Shown: piece after piece, positions 44,866 to 54,150 of the stretch
Layout: each line of letters begins with the position of its first letter
Numbering within the stretch: the stretch's first letter is position 1
From: CAVYXZ01 sp965223835
Lineage (GTDB): Bacteria; Chloroflexota; Anaerolineae; Aggregatilineales; Phototrophicaceae
Assembly (NCBI GenBank): GCA_965223835.1
Contig: CBDCXQ010000001.1
Coordinates: 5,270,001-5,334,000 of the forward strand
Length of the DNA: 64,000 bases
Direction: 5' to 3'
Position numbers and translations under genes: made by a program
Notes under the pieces: model-generated
What the model saw: only the letters and a program-made list of their open reading frames with translations
Told to the model about the DNA's origin: nothing
Database searches by the model: none

Positions 44866-46635
44866 ATGAATCATTCCAGACAGATGTCCGCCTTAGCGCC
44901 TTTACGCCTGAGCATCTTAATGCTGCTGCTGGTGCTGGTCGCGTGTGAGCCGGGTGGTGGCGATTCCCAGACGGCAGGTGGCCGCCCCGACAACGCCATT
45001 GATGTGTCCATCATTTACGCACCTGAATCCGACCGTTACATGCCGCAGACGATTCAGGAGTTCAACGAAGCGTTTGCCAGTGGGCGCAACCCGGTCACGG
45101 GGCAAAATCTTGCCAGCGGTGAACGGCCCATCTGGGTGACGGGTGAACCGGGATCATCAGGTACGATCATGCAGGGGATCGTCAACGCGATCATTGCCCC
45201 CAACAACGCCAACGTCGCCCAACCGGTGATCTTCCAGCCTTCAGTGAGTCACTGGCTGGCGTTGGCGAATTCACAATCGGGACGTGAGATTTTTGATCTG
45301 GCGGATGTGCGCCCGACAGCCCTCGCCCCGGTCGTGATGGCGATCTGGGAAAGCCGCTTGCAGGCCATCCGCGATACCGTTGGCTATGACGAAATCGGCT
45401 GGGAAGAATTGCTCGGCGTGCTCAACAGCCCCGATGGCTGGCAGGATTATGGCTTCACTGGCCGCAAGACCGTCTATTATGGACATACCGATCCCTTTAT
45501 CAGTTCCACCGCCTTATCAACGCTGATTGCCGAATTTTACGCAGCGGCGCGGGCCAATGGTTTTACCGGACGACGCATTGAATTGGAGCAGGTGAACGAC
45601 CCGGCAGTCCAACAGGGCGTGCGTGAAATTGAGCAGTTGATTCGGCACTATTCGCGCCGGACCACCGAATTCATTCAATACATCGCGCAGGGGCCAGAGT
45701 ATCTTGATTTCGTCGCGCTGGAAGAGAATGACTTGATCTTCATCAACCAGGGCAAGACGGAAGTGAAGCCGCCAGAACGCTTGGTTGCGCTCTATCCCAA
45801 AGAAGGCACCTTCTGGCACGAGCACCCGATGGGCATCGTCAACGCCGACTGGACCACCGAGGAACAGCGCGATGCAGCCCGCGTCTTTGCCGATTATGTG
45901 CTGACCGAAGCTGTGCAACTGCGCATCATGGAGCAGGGATTCCGCCCGGCGAACCCGGATGTTGAACTGGCGTTCCCGTTCGTTGAGGAAAATGGTGTGT
46001 CGCCTGCTGGTCCGCCCACCGTGCTGGATGTGCCCGCGCCCAATGTGATCGAGGCGATTCAACAAAGCTGGTCGTTCGTCAAGAAACAGGCCGACATCAT
46101 GCTCTTGATTGATGTATCGGGCAGTATGGCCGATGAGGGCAAGCTGGAACAGGCCAAGATCGCCGCCGAAGCCTTCATCAACAACATGGAGCCGACCAAT
46201 CGCGTCGGGCTAGCGCTGTTCAACGAGAGCATCGAAGTTCGGGTGGAATTGGATAACCTCGAAACCAACAGCAACCTGGTGATCTCGAATATCAAGAGTT
46301 TGAATGCCGACGGTGGGACCGCCCTGTATAACTCGGTGCAGGCCATCGTCGAGTTGATGAACGAATCCACGTCTGAGGACCGCATCCGGGCCGTTGTTTT
46401 GCTCAGCGACGGTGAGGATACCGCTGAAGGCGGCATCACGCTCAACGACGCGCTCCAAGCTGTGACCGCCAGCCGTGAGACCGCTAATCCGGTGATCGTC
46501 GTGCCCGTGGCCTATGGCGCGAACGCCGATATTCAAGCGCTGGGGAGCATCGCCCGGTCCAGCAACACGACCGTCCAATCTGGTGATCCTGATGACATTC
46601 TGGGCGTGCTGGAAGTGATTAGCAGCTTCTTTTAG
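44866..46635 (+). CDS. Lipoprotein combining a solute-binding-like domain and a von Willebrand A domain
   Basis: The signal ends with a lipobox (LVLVAC). Residues about 40-400 resemble periplasmic binding proteins (YAPESDRYMPQTIQEFNEAF ...). A VWA domain follows with an intact MIDAS: DVSGSM, the Thr in DGGTAL and LLSDGEDT. It could bind a ligand and a divalent-metal-dependent partner at the surface. GAGGAG precedes the ATG. No transporter genes are adjacent. A dispersed hairpin repeat lies downstream. Confidence 0.85.
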   Translation: MNHSRQMSALAPLRLSILMLLLVLVACEPGGGDSQTAGGRPDNAIDVSIIYAPESDRYMPQTIQEFNEAFASGRNPVTGQNLASGERPIWVTGEPGSSGTIMQGIVNAIIAPNNANVAQPVIFQPSVSHWLALANSQSGREIFDLADVRPTALAPVVMAIWESRLQAIRDTVGYDEIGWEELLGVLNSPDGWQDYGFTGRKTVYYGHTDPFISSTALSTLIAEFYAAARANGFTGRRIELEQVNDPAVQQGVREIEQLIRHYSRRTTEFIQYIAQGPEYLDFVALEENDLIFINQGKTEVKPPERLVALYPKEGTFWHEHPMGIVNADWTTEEQRDAARVFADYVLTEAVQLRIMEQGFRPANPDVELAFPFVEENGVSPAGPPTVLDVPAPNVIEAIQQSWSFVKKQADIMLLIDVSGSMADEGKLEQAKIAAEAFINNMEPTNRVGLALFNESIEVRVELDNLETNSNLVISNIKSLNADGGTALYNSVQAIVELMNESTSEDRIRAVVLLSDGEDTAEGGITLNDALQAVTASRETANPVIVVPVAYGANADIQALGSIARSSNTTVQSGDPDDILGVLEVISSFF

Positions 46636-46655
46636 CGTGCAGACCCACCTTAAAA

Positions 46656-46712
46656 TTCCCTCCCTAACTCATTGGGGAGGGAAAGTTGAGCAGAGCGGAA
46701 CAAGGGAGGGGT
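46656..46712. repeat. Dispersed C/G-rich hairpin repeat
   Basis: TTCCCTCCC (46656-46664) pairs with GGGAGGGAA (46675-46683). The following stretch (GAGCAGAGCGGAACAAGGGAGGGG) resembles the reverse complement of the copy at 14534-14592. It lies between convergent genes. Confidence 0.6.
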
Positions 46713-46734
46713 TTATGACCGTTACAAGCTGATC

Positions 46735-47133
46735 TCACGGGGCTGATAAATGGGCTAAATCGGCGTCGATGCGACTCAGAATGGTCAGTGCCTGCGCCAT
46801 TGTATGGCAAACTCGATATTCCAGTCGCAGCGTTTGGAGCACGATACTCGCCATGAAATGCAACATGTGCGGCATATTAGGCGCGACTAGAATCGTCATG
46901 CCCTGTTTGTCGTCCTGTTCCTTGTTGGTGGCCGCCGTCAACAACCGCAGATTAGTGGATGTTGCGGTAAATTGGCTGACATCGGCGATGGCATGGACTT
47001 TGTGAGGCGATTGGGCGACGTAGGCAAAGGCTTCTTGATGCAGTTGCTCAAATTCGGCCAGCGCAATCGTGCCCTTGACCTCGATCAGCATCACCCGATT
47101 CTCGATATACCACGCAATATTATAGGGCATCAT
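46735..47133 (-). CDS. Small SpoIIAA/STAS-like protein
   Basis: The product begins MMPYNIAWYIENRVMLIEVKG and has an alternating strand-helix pattern with ADVSQF, loosely like STAS/SpoIIAA-like domains. The family call is tentative. AGGTGAG lies just before the tandem ATGs (47133/47130); a longer frame to 47229 has no ribosome site. It is divergent from the Usp gene. Confidence 0.5.
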   Translation of the reverse strand: MMPYNIAWYIENRVMLIEVKGTIALAEFEQLHQEAFAYVAQSPHKVHAIADVSQFTATSTNLRLLTAATNKEQDDKQGMTILVAPNMPHMLHFMASIVLQTLRLEYRVCHTMAQALTILSRIDADLAHLSAP

Positions 47134-47303
47134 CTCACCTGCAACCAACATATCACCGAGTTCATGTCTACCAGCATAGCAGAAAATGAGCATGGGCGGG
47201 CGAGGGTGAATATTTACACCCCATAACAATTATCTTCAGCGGCCTATCCACACAGCATGAAGTCTATAATATAGGCAATATAATAGTCGGAGGAACGAAT
47301 ACG

Positions 47304-47777
47304 ATGATTGATCACGTTCTGGTTCCCTTAGATCACTCGCAACTCGCTGAAACGGCCCTGCGCTATGCGCCGCACATCGTCAGCAAAGATGGACAGGTTA
47401 CCTTGTTGAGCGTCGTGGATGACAGCATGCTGGACATTGACTACGGCGACGAAATTCTCACGACAGTTGGCGGCATCATCCGTCGTCCGGAAGAGCCACG
47501 ACCGAATATACGGCAGCCCGCCGAGGATTATCTCAACCAGGTCGTTTACCGGCTGGAAGGACCGCACCTCAACGTAGAAACGTTGGTGCAAATCGGCAAA
47601 CCGGCGGAGGTGATTGTCGATATGGCAACTGGCCTGGGGGTGGATGCTATCGTGATGTCCACGCATGGGCGCACCGGCGTCACCCGCTGGATGTATGGCA
47701 GTGTCACGCAGAAGGTCCTCAGTGCGGCCCCGTGCCCGGTCTTCGTGATTCCCAGCAAAATGGCCGCAAGCGAATAG
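47304..47777 (+). CDS. Universal stress protein (UspA family)
   Basis: The single Usp domain shows the ATP-binding pattern GX2GX9GS (HGRTGVTRWMYGSVTQKV) and the N-terminal strand HVLVPLDHSQLAETAL. Usp proteins help survival under stress through nucleotide-dependent binding. GGAGG precedes the ATG. TATAAT (47265-47270) is a likely -10 box. Confidence 0.93.
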   Translation: MIDHVLVPLDHSQLAETALRYAPHIVSKDGQVTLLSVVDDSMLDIDYGDEILTTVGGIIRRPEEPRPNIRQPAEDYLNQVVYRLEGPHLNVETLVQIGKPAEVIVDMATGLGVDAIVMSTHGRTGVTRWMYGSVTQKVLSAAPCPVFVIPSKMAASE

Positions 47778-47785
47778 ACTAGCGC

Positions 47786-48289
47786 TTAAGCGGTTTCCTG
47801 GCGCGTGTAAGTCAGTGTCCAGGCGATCTCCCAGGTTTGACCCGCGTCGGCGGTGCGTTCATACTGCCACTGGAAGCGGTCGGCTTCGATGTCGAAGAAT
47901 ACTTCACGGGCCGCTTTTTCGCTGAGGGTGCCGTCAGCATTGCGACCGCGGTTGGCATAGCCGGTGAAGGTTCGCGCCGCCGCATCCCACTGACCGGTCC
48001 AGTCAGCAAAGCCACCCGGCGACGTATCGACCCAGCGCTGTTCCCACTGATCGGCCTGTGGGTTGAATTTGCGCAGGCTCCACGCCTCAAACGGTTCGCC
48101 GAATAATGGCCCAAAAAAATGCTCAAAGATCACGTGCCCGCCAAGGATGTAGGTGTGTTCCGCCGTGACTGTTTCTTCCAGCCAGGTACCATCGGCCTGC
48201 AACGACCGTGAGAGTACGTCCCATTGACCGATAAACCAATCAAGCTGCTGCATCGTGTCCGCTGCTGCGGGGAGTTGTTGGATTGGCAT
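47786..48289 (-). CDS. DUF1579-like protein
   Basis: The 167-residue protein has the repeated Trp-rich strands of a lipocalin-like barrel (QLDWFIGQWDV, then AWSLRKFNPQADQWEQRW and GFADWTGQWDA), similar to DUF1579-type proteins. Function is unknown. GGAGACGC precedes the ATG. It lies nine bases after the MerR gene in the same operon, so it may be under MerR control. Confidence 0.65.
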   Translation of the reverse strand: MPIQQLPAAADTMQQLDWFIGQWDVLSRSLQADGTWLEETVTAEHTYILGGHVIFEHFFGPLFGEPFEAWSLRKFNPQADQWEQRWVDTSPGGFADWTGQWDAAARTFTGYANRGRNADGTLSEKAAREVFFDIEADRFQWQYERTADAGQTWEIAWTLTYTRQETA

Positions 48290-48298
48290 AAGCGTCTC

Positions 48299-49114
48299 CT
48301 ATAATTTCTCCACCGGGAATTGCAATTCGGTGATCGTGGTTTCATCCGTCCGCGGCCCAATGTGATGAAAGATTTCGCGCCCCGGCCCAATGATCTGGTA
48401 GCCGTTGTCATCAATCCAGCGGCCCAGGCTCATATACCCCTGTGGCAAATCCAGCCAGGGACCGCGATGCACCGTGCAGGCCATCAGTTCCACCCCGGGC
48501 AAATGCGTTATCTTCAATTCTCGATGATCATTTACGGGAAGTTGCCGCTTATCAGTCGGTGCCGTGAACGCCAGTTCGATGTCGATGTCGGCATTGTCGA
48601 AGCCGCTGTCATGGAACACGCCGGTCACGGGACTCTGCGCCGCATCGGACACCCGGTCCCGCGCCGCATAGACCGCCAGAATCAAGTCAACCAGTTGGCG
48701 AAAATCGGGCGTGATCTCGCGCAGGGCCAGCACGCGCTGTGGCTCCACCACCTTGAGTTGTGCTTCGTAAGCCGGGCGCAGTTCGAGTTGTTGCAGCCGC
48801 GTTTCGATCTGAGCGAGTTTCGTCTGCCCCGCCTCGACTTGTTGCCGCAGTTCCGCCTGCTTGAGCCGCAACATGCCGCGAATCTCACTGGCGGTCAGGT
48901 CATCCGCCAGCAGCCGCGCCGTCTCCTTGAGCGAAAGCCCCATGCCGCGCAGCGCCTGAATGCGATTGACCTGTTCCAGTTGGTCGATGTGATAGTAACG
49001 ATAGCCCGTTTGCGGGTCAGTGTAAGCCGGTTGCAACAGGCCGATGCGGTCCCAATGTCGCAGCGACTTGATCGACACCTGACAAACTTTGGAAAAATCC
49101 CCAATTTTGAACAT
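48299..49114 (-). CDS. MerR-family regulator with GyrI-like effector domain
   Basis: The N-terminal winged helix (KIGDFSKVCQVSIKSLRHWDRIGLL ... GYRYY) is followed by a coiled coil (LRLKQAELRQQVEAGQTKL) and a C-terminal GyrI-like ligand domain ending in FHHIGPRTDET. This layout resembles BmrR/TipA-type drug-sensing activators. A 19-bp-spacer promoter lies directly upstream, so it probably regulates itself. The ATG sits six bases after the -10 box, which implies a leaderless message. Confidence 0.9.
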   Translation of the reverse strand: MFKIGDFSKVCQVSIKSLRHWDRIGLLQPAYTDPQTGYRYYHIDQLEQVNRIQALRGMGLSLKETARLLADDLTASEIRGMLRLKQAELRQQVEAGQTKLAQIETRLQQLELRPAYEAQLKVVEPQRVLALREITPDFRQLVDLILAVYAARDRVSDAAQSPVTGVFHDSGFDNADIDIELAFTAPTDKRQLPVNDHRELKITHLPGVELMACTVHRGPWLDLPQGYMSLGRWIDDNGYQIIGPGREIFHHIGPRTDETTITELQFPVEKL

Positions 49115-49120
49115 ACGCCC

Positions 49121-49151
49121 ATTATCAACCCTCCCCCAGTAGGAGAGTCAA
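49121..49151 (-). promoter_or_regulatory. MerR-type promoter with 19-bp spacer
   Basis: On the minus strand TTGACT (49151-49146) and GATAAT (49126-49121) are 19 bases apart, two more than optimal. The spacer has the dyad CTCTCC-TACTG-GGGGAG. MerR proteins activate such promoters by untwisting the spacer. Transcription would begin at or next to the ATG at 49114. Confidence 0.75.
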
Positions 49152-49248
49152 GGGGCTTAGTGTACATTTTTCACTGCCATTCTGTGCTAGGCGAATAAAC
49201 CATAGCGGTATAGAATAGAAATTGTATCTGAGTCTATCAGGTGATAAT

Positions 49249-50991
49249 ATGAAGCTTTCTGGTCTGAAGATTCAAAACTACCGGAGTATTGGTAGTGAAC
49301 CAGTTGTTCTTACTCCCTGGAAAAAATGCAATATTCTGATCGGGCAAAATAATGCAGGCAAGTCAAACATAATTCGTGCAATTAAAAAAATAGCAACTGC
49401 TTCTCACGAACGTGAGGCAAGAACACCTGCTTTGATCGCTTCTCTTCAACGTGATGAATTCCATAGACTTGATTCAAAGCATCAGTTTTCTTTTTCTCTG
49501 CGTTTTTCTGGTGAAAAGGAGAATGAAATCGACAAGGAGTTAATGGAATTAACGAATATAGAAAATTTTGATTATTATTTTTCAAATAGACAGGGGCACC
49601 AAGCTCTTGAGGTAGTTGATCATACGTTAGCCCAGATAGAAGACTTTAACATAGCAAATAGTTTAATAACGGAGGTTGAAGGACGTCATTGGACAAGTAA
49701 AGCTTCCACATCAACAATAAGAAAGCATTTTTTGAATGAGGCATATATTTATTTCTTCAGATACTTCCATAATGCCATTCTCCCAGTACAGATTATACCT
49801 GTATTCAGGCAAATTCGAGATGGAGAAATCTACGACTTTAACGGAACACGAGTTGTTCGATTACTTGGAGAATATCAGCATCCTCATACCGGTAAAGAAC
49901 ATGAACGAGTTAAGTTTGAAAAGATTCAAGATTTTGTGCGGCGATTATTGCATTTGCCTGAAGCCAACCTTGAAGTAACCCATGACAATCAACAAATTCT
50001 TATTGAAAATGATGGCATAAGATTAGAGCTTGATGCCTATGGTACAGGTGTACACGAAACAATTATATTAGCAACAGCCATTCTTTCTCTTGAAAACACA
50101 ATATGCTGTATTGAAGAACCTGAAATCCATCTCCATCCGACGCTACAACGTGAATTCATTCGTTTTCTGGTTGAAGAAACATCCAATCAGTACCTTATCA
50201 GCACACACTCACCTACCTTTATCAATGCACACGTTAATATGCCCGCTGACATCGCAAATCAGATTCAGGTTTTCCATGTGCAATTGCAGGATGGAGCGAC
50301 TGTCTGTGCGCCGGTTTTGGAGGATGATCATAGTTTGATTGCTCTAAATGATCTGGGTGTCCGAGCAAACGATCTTCTCCAGTCAAATTGTGTGATATGG
50401 GTAGAGGGTCCAAGTGATCGCATTTATCTGAATCATTGGCTAAAGCTAGAGGCTCCTGATCTCATTGAGGGTTTGCATTATTCGGTCATGTTTTATGGTG
50501 GTAGGCTGCTTTCGCATCTTTCAGTAATGCGCGAATCTGAAGATGAAAAAGTTCCCGAAGAATTGATTGATGTGCTTAAAGTTAATCAGAATGCTATTGT
50601 CTTAATTGATAGCGATCGCGCAGAAGCAGGTAAACACCTCAATGAAACCAAGAGACGAGTAAGAAATGAATGTGAAAAGAGTGGTGGCGTTTGCTGGGTT
50701 ACTGATGGACGAGAGATAGAAAATTACTTACTAGCCCAGGTCATTGCTAGTGCATTGGGTGCTTCAGACGTGACACTCTTTTCAATTGGCAAATATGACA
50801 AAATTGAAGACGCCATCGTAAAAGGAATGCAGAAAAACAAACAAAAGCCAATAAACTATGCCTCAAACAAGGTTAAATTTTCGCGCCTATTTGTTGAGCA
50901 TTTTGAGGAACAGCATATCGGTAAGGAACTCCAGCAACAACTGAATAAGGTTGTTGAGAGAATCTGCCTGTGGAATGATATGCCTATTTGA
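49249..50991 (+). CDS. OLD-family AAA ATPase/TOPRIM nuclease
   Basis: The N-terminal ABC-type ATPase has the Walker A GQNNAGKSN, the signature-like segment DAYGTGVHETIILA and the Walker B CCIEEPEIHLHP. A TOPRIM domain follows, with Glu in WVEGPSDRIYL and Asp residues in VLIDSDRAEAG. OLD nucleases act in DNA repair or phage defence (alone or as in Gabija-like pairs). No helicase or other defence partner is adjacent. The gene is A/T-richer than its neighbours, suggesting transfer. The ATG at 49249 has AGGTG upstream. Confidence 0.88.
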   Translation: MKLSGLKIQNYRSIGSEPVVLTPWKKCNILIGQNNAGKSNIIRAIKKIATASHEREARTPALIASLQRDEFHRLDSKHQFSFSLRFSGEKENEIDKELMELTNIENFDYYFSNRQGHQALEVVDHTLAQIEDFNIANSLITEVEGRHWTSKASTSTIRKHFLNEAYIYFFRYFHNAILPVQIIPVFRQIRDGEIYDFNGTRVVRLLGEYQHPHTGKEHERVKFEKIQDFVRRLLHLPEANLEVTHDNQQILIENDGIRLELDAYGTGVHETIILATAILSLENTICCIEEPEIHLHPTLQREFIRFLVEETSNQYLISTHSPTFINAHVNMPADIANQIQVFHVQLQDGATVCAPVLEDDHSLIALNDLGVRANDLLQSNCVIWVEGPSDRIYLNHWLKLEAPDLIEGLHYSVMFYGGRLLSHLSVMRESEDEKVPEELIDVLKVNQNAIVLIDSDRAEAGKHLNETKRRVRNECEKSGGVCWVTDGREIENYLLAQVIASALGASDVTLFSIGKYDKIEDAIVKGMQKNKQKPINYASNKVKFSRLFVEHFEEQHIGKELQQQLNKVVERICLWNDMPI

Positions 50992-51044
50992 GGAATATGG
51001 TAAAATTCCCGCGTGCTACCCATCAAAACACAGGAATTTTTCGC

Positions 51045-52499
51045 ATGAGTGATTGGAAACCCGTCATCGGCCTGGAAGTTCACGCCGAGATGTTGACCGC
51101 CAGCAAGATGTTCAGTGCCTGCCCGGTGGTCGATAGTGTCGAGGCCGCGCCCAACAGCGCCGTTGACCCCGTTTCGCTGGGCCTGCCGGGGACGCTGCCG
51201 GTGATTAATCAGCAGGCGATGGACTACGGTATGATGGTCGGGCTGGCGCTCAACTGTGAGATTCCGCCCATCAATCAGTTCGCCCGCAAGAGCTATTTTT
51301 ATCCCGACCTGCCCAAAGGCTACCAGATCAGCCAGTATGATCGTCCGCTGGCGGTCAACGGCTACATCGACATCGAACTGGAAAACGGCGAGACCAAGCG
51401 CATCCGCGTGCGCCGGGCGCACATGGAAGAGGACACGGGCAAGCTCACCCATGTCGGGCACGGCGTCAGTCTGGTGGACTACAATCGAGCCGGTGTGCCC
51501 CTGCTGGAAATCGTCTCCGAGCCAGACCTCAACAGCGCCGCCGAGACCGAAGCCTATGGTCAGAAATTACGCGCCATCCTGCGCTATCTGGGCGTAAACA
51601 CCGGCGATATGTCCAAAGGCATCCTGCGTTTCGAGGCCAACGTCAGTGTCCTCCATAAAGATGACACCGAACTCCGCACCCGCACCGAGATCAAGAATCT
51701 CAACAGCATTCGCAATATGGTTCGGGCCATCGAGTACGAGGTCAAGCGCCAGATTCGGCTGTACGAAAAAGGCGAAACCGTTGTCCAGGCCACGCTCGGC
51801 TGGGATGAGGCCGCGCAGAAGATCACCATTCAGCGGTATAAAGAACGCGCTGACGAGTATCGTTATTTCCCCGAACCCGATTTACCCATCGTTGAGGTCA
51901 GCCGTGAGTGGGTCGCCGAGTTGCAGGCCAGAATCCCCGAACTGCCCGACGCCAAACGTCAGCGCTTCATGGATGAACTCGGTTTGAGCGCCTATGACGC
52001 CGCCCAGTTGGTCGCCGAAAAGTCGATTGCTGACTTTTATGAAGGCGCACTGTCCGCCGGGGCCGATGCCAAAGCGACGGCCAACTGGATTACCGGCAGC
52101 CTTTTCGCGGTGATGAACGCCAATGAGGTCAGCCGCGAGGACATTGACCACATCAAAATTACCCCCGCCCAGTTTGGCGCACTGGTCAAGCTGGTGAGTG
52201 ATGGCACGCTCAATAAAGGCACTGCGACGACGGTTCTCGAAGCCATGTGGGCCAGCGGCGACGACCCGGCGCAGATCGTGGACGAAAAGGGTCTGGCGCA
52301 GGTCTCCGATAGCAGCCTGATCGAAACCACGATTCAGGATGTGCTGGCGCGGAATGAGGCGATGGTCCAGCGTTATCGCGGCGGCGAGGAAAAACTATTC
52401 GGCGCGTTGATGGGCCAGTCGATGAAAGCGCTTAAGGGCCAGGGCAATCCACAGGTCGTGCGCGAAACGTTACAGAAGCTGCTGCGCGAAAATGGCTAA
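51045..52499 (+). CDS. gatB: Aspartyl/glutamyl-tRNA amidotransferase subunit B
   Basis: Clear GatB signatures: VIGLEVHAEM, the long conserved YFYPDLPKGYQISQYD, RAHMEEDTGKL and the YqeY-like tail with KLVSDGTLNKGTA. GatCAB converts Glu-tRNA(Gln) and Asp-tRNA(Asn) to the amidated forms. The start at 51045 gives 484 residues, the usual length; the frame to 50988 is upstream noise. gatA and gatC are not adjacent. Base composition returns to that of the host genome. Confidence 0.97.
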   Translation: MSDWKPVIGLEVHAEMLTASKMFSACPVVDSVEAAPNSAVDPVSLGLPGTLPVINQQAMDYGMMVGLALNCEIPPINQFARKSYFYPDLPKGYQISQYDRPLAVNGYIDIELENGETKRIRVRRAHMEEDTGKLTHVGHGVSLVDYNRAGVPLLEIVSEPDLNSAAETEAYGQKLRAILRYLGVNTGDMSKGILRFEANVSVLHKDDTELRTRTEIKNLNSIRNMVRAIEYEVKRQIRLYEKGETVVQATLGWDEAAQKITIQRYKERADEYRYFPEPDLPIVEVSREWVAELQARIPELPDAKRQRFMDELGLSAYDAAQLVAEKSIADFYEGALSAGADAKATANWITGSLFAVMNANEVSREDIDHIKITPAQFGALVKLVSDGTLNKGTATTVLEAMWASGDDPAQIVDEKGLAQVSDSSLIETTIQDVLARNEAMVQRYRGGEEKLFGALMGQSMKALKGQGNPQVVRETLQKLLRENG

Positions 52500-52657
52500 T
52501 CGGCATCCGGGTGAGTGGTATAGTGGGTAATACACCAATCAGCCCAGCGCTCCGTGCTCAAACTCGAACTTGGTCAGGTGGTCAAGCCTGAACCGTTGAT
52601 TACGCTGCGACCCATAAACGGCCTGCCCATGTAGGTGGAAAGGCAGGGGTAAGGGGC

Positions 52658-52924
52658 TTACTCGCCGCTTTCCTCAGTCGCTTCTGCTGAGTCGGCTTCG
52701 TCTTCACCGTCTGCCGACTCAGCGGTCTCAGCTTCGCCATTAGTTTCTTCGGCTTCATCAACCGCCATCTCGGCATTTTGTCCCCAGACCAGGGCCGTTT
52801 CGCTGGTCACGCCGATGCTATTCACAGCGAAAGGGCCGAAGTCGGCAGTGGTGAGGACTGCGACTCCGACCATGATTGTCAGGATGATGAGTAGTAGCGT
52901 TCCCAATCCAATTTCGCGCAACAT
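52658..52924 (-). CDS. Small membrane protein with acidic tail
   Basis: One N-terminal membrane helix (IGLGTLLLIILTIMVGVAV) is followed by a short loop and a run rich in Glu, Asp, Ala and Ser. No family is recognised. GGAAGA precedes the ATG. It is downstream of, and on the same strand as, the DUF3179 gene with a 68-base gap, and may be translated from the same message. Confidence 0.6.
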   Translation of the reverse strand: MLREIGLGTLLLIILTIMVGVAVLTTADFGPFAVNSIGVTSETALVWGQNAEMAVDEAEETNGEAETAESADGEDEADSAEATEESGE

Positions 52925-52992
52925 AGAATCTTCCCTGTATAGGCGATGCGATACAGATGGGAGTCTACCATCCCACTATCAGCGCGGCAATA

Positions 52993-54150
52993 TCATTGAC
53001 CCCAGATCGTTGTTTCAGGCCGGAATGCTGCCCAGGCAAACCAGAAGTGCGGGAATGCCAGGTGCTGCCGGAGTTGCTTACCCTCCAGTTCACCCGAAAG
53101 CGCAGTGCCGAACACATTCCAAGTGCTACCCGTTTGATCGTCCACAACCGCGCCGCTGTCGTTCAGGCTAAAGGTCAACGTTTGTCCATCAACCGTGCGA
53201 TCATACAACGCTGCCATCCCGACGTCTTTCGAAACATCAATCACCCGATCATGTAAGGCGCTGGCGGCTCCGGGTTGCCACAGGGCGACAACTTCGAAAT
53301 CACCGACCTGGTCATTAATGACCGGATTTTTTTCCAGGGCCGGGAAGGGATAGGCCACGGCTTCGCCACCCAAAATGGTGCCCAGAACCCGCTCGGTTGC
53401 AAACAAGCGATCATCAACTACGCCGTCAAACAGGAAGGGACGCGCACTGAGATCATAGCCGACATAGGGGTTGGTGCCATAAGTCTGGCCGCCGGGTGAA
53501 AGTACAACGCCATCGGGGAATTGGTCAACAAACTCGCTATAGCCGACGACCAGTGACGGCAGAATCTCCAGTTGAACGCCGGCATGGACGCCCACAATCC
53601 CCTCACCCGTAAACTGCTGCCACCAGCTTTTGGTGACGTTATCCCACATAATCAAGTCGCTATTGCGGAGATTGCCCGACACGCCAAAGCGATAGACTTC
53701 ACCATCGACCCGTCGGTCAAAGACGACTGCCGAATTGCACAGGGGACAGAATGTGACGGCAACCGGTATGTCGGTCACCTCATCATTGACGATCTCATGG
53801 CGGGTGAGGATTGCTAACGGGTAGGCTCTAGCTTCACCATCTAACTCAAAGGCGATGACCGGTGACTGATCTTGCAGCCACTCAGATGCTACTTCAATAC
53901 TATCGAAAGTGGGATTATCAATCGGCGGAATACCATCGGGTGGTGGACCGCCAGACAAAATACTATCCAGATCAACGGTTGTTTGGCAGAAATCGGTTGT
54001 GTCCCAGAAGTTCAGGAAACTGACTCGTGCAGGCACGGGACAGGATTGACCATTTGCATTCTGGATCTGGGACGGGCGGAACAGGCCAGCACCGACAATT
54101 ATCACGCCGAGAATGACCACACCCAGCCCTATGCGGAGCATCATATTCAT
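52993..54150 (-). CDS. DUF3179 exported protein
   Basis: A membrane anchor or signal helix is followed by the DUF3179 pattern: ARAYPLAILTRHEIVND, VTFCPLCNSAVVFDR and a C-terminal FAWAAFRPETT. The CPLC pair and acidic residues suggest metal or redox chemistry, but the function is unknown. Family length and arrangement are normal. The start at 54150 has GGATCG upstream. Confidence 0.88.
   Translation of the reverse strand: MNMMLRIGLGVVILGVIIVGAGLFRPSQIQNANGQSCPVPARVSFLNFWDTTDFCQTTVDLDSILSGGPPPDGIPPIDNPTFDSIEVASEWLQDQSPVIAFELDGEARAYPLAILTRHEIVNDEVTDIPVAVTFCPLCNSAVVFDRRVDGEVYRFGVSGNLRNSDLIMWDNVTKSWWQQFTGEGIVGVHAGVQLEILPSLVVGYSEFVDQFPDGVVLSPGGQTYGTNPYVGYDLSARPFLFDGVVDDRLFATERVLGTILGGEAVAYPFPALEKNPVINDQVGDFEVVALWQPGAASALHDRVIDVSKDVGMAALYDRTVDGQTLTFSLNDSGAVVDDQTGSTWNVFGTALSGELEGKQLRQHLAFPHFWFAWAAFRPETTIWGQ

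Noticed and set aside
48320..49198. Open frame of 292 codons opposite the MerR gene
   Set aside because: The opposite strand encodes a complete MerR protein with its own promoter; this frame has Leu/Arg/Gln-rich shadow composition.
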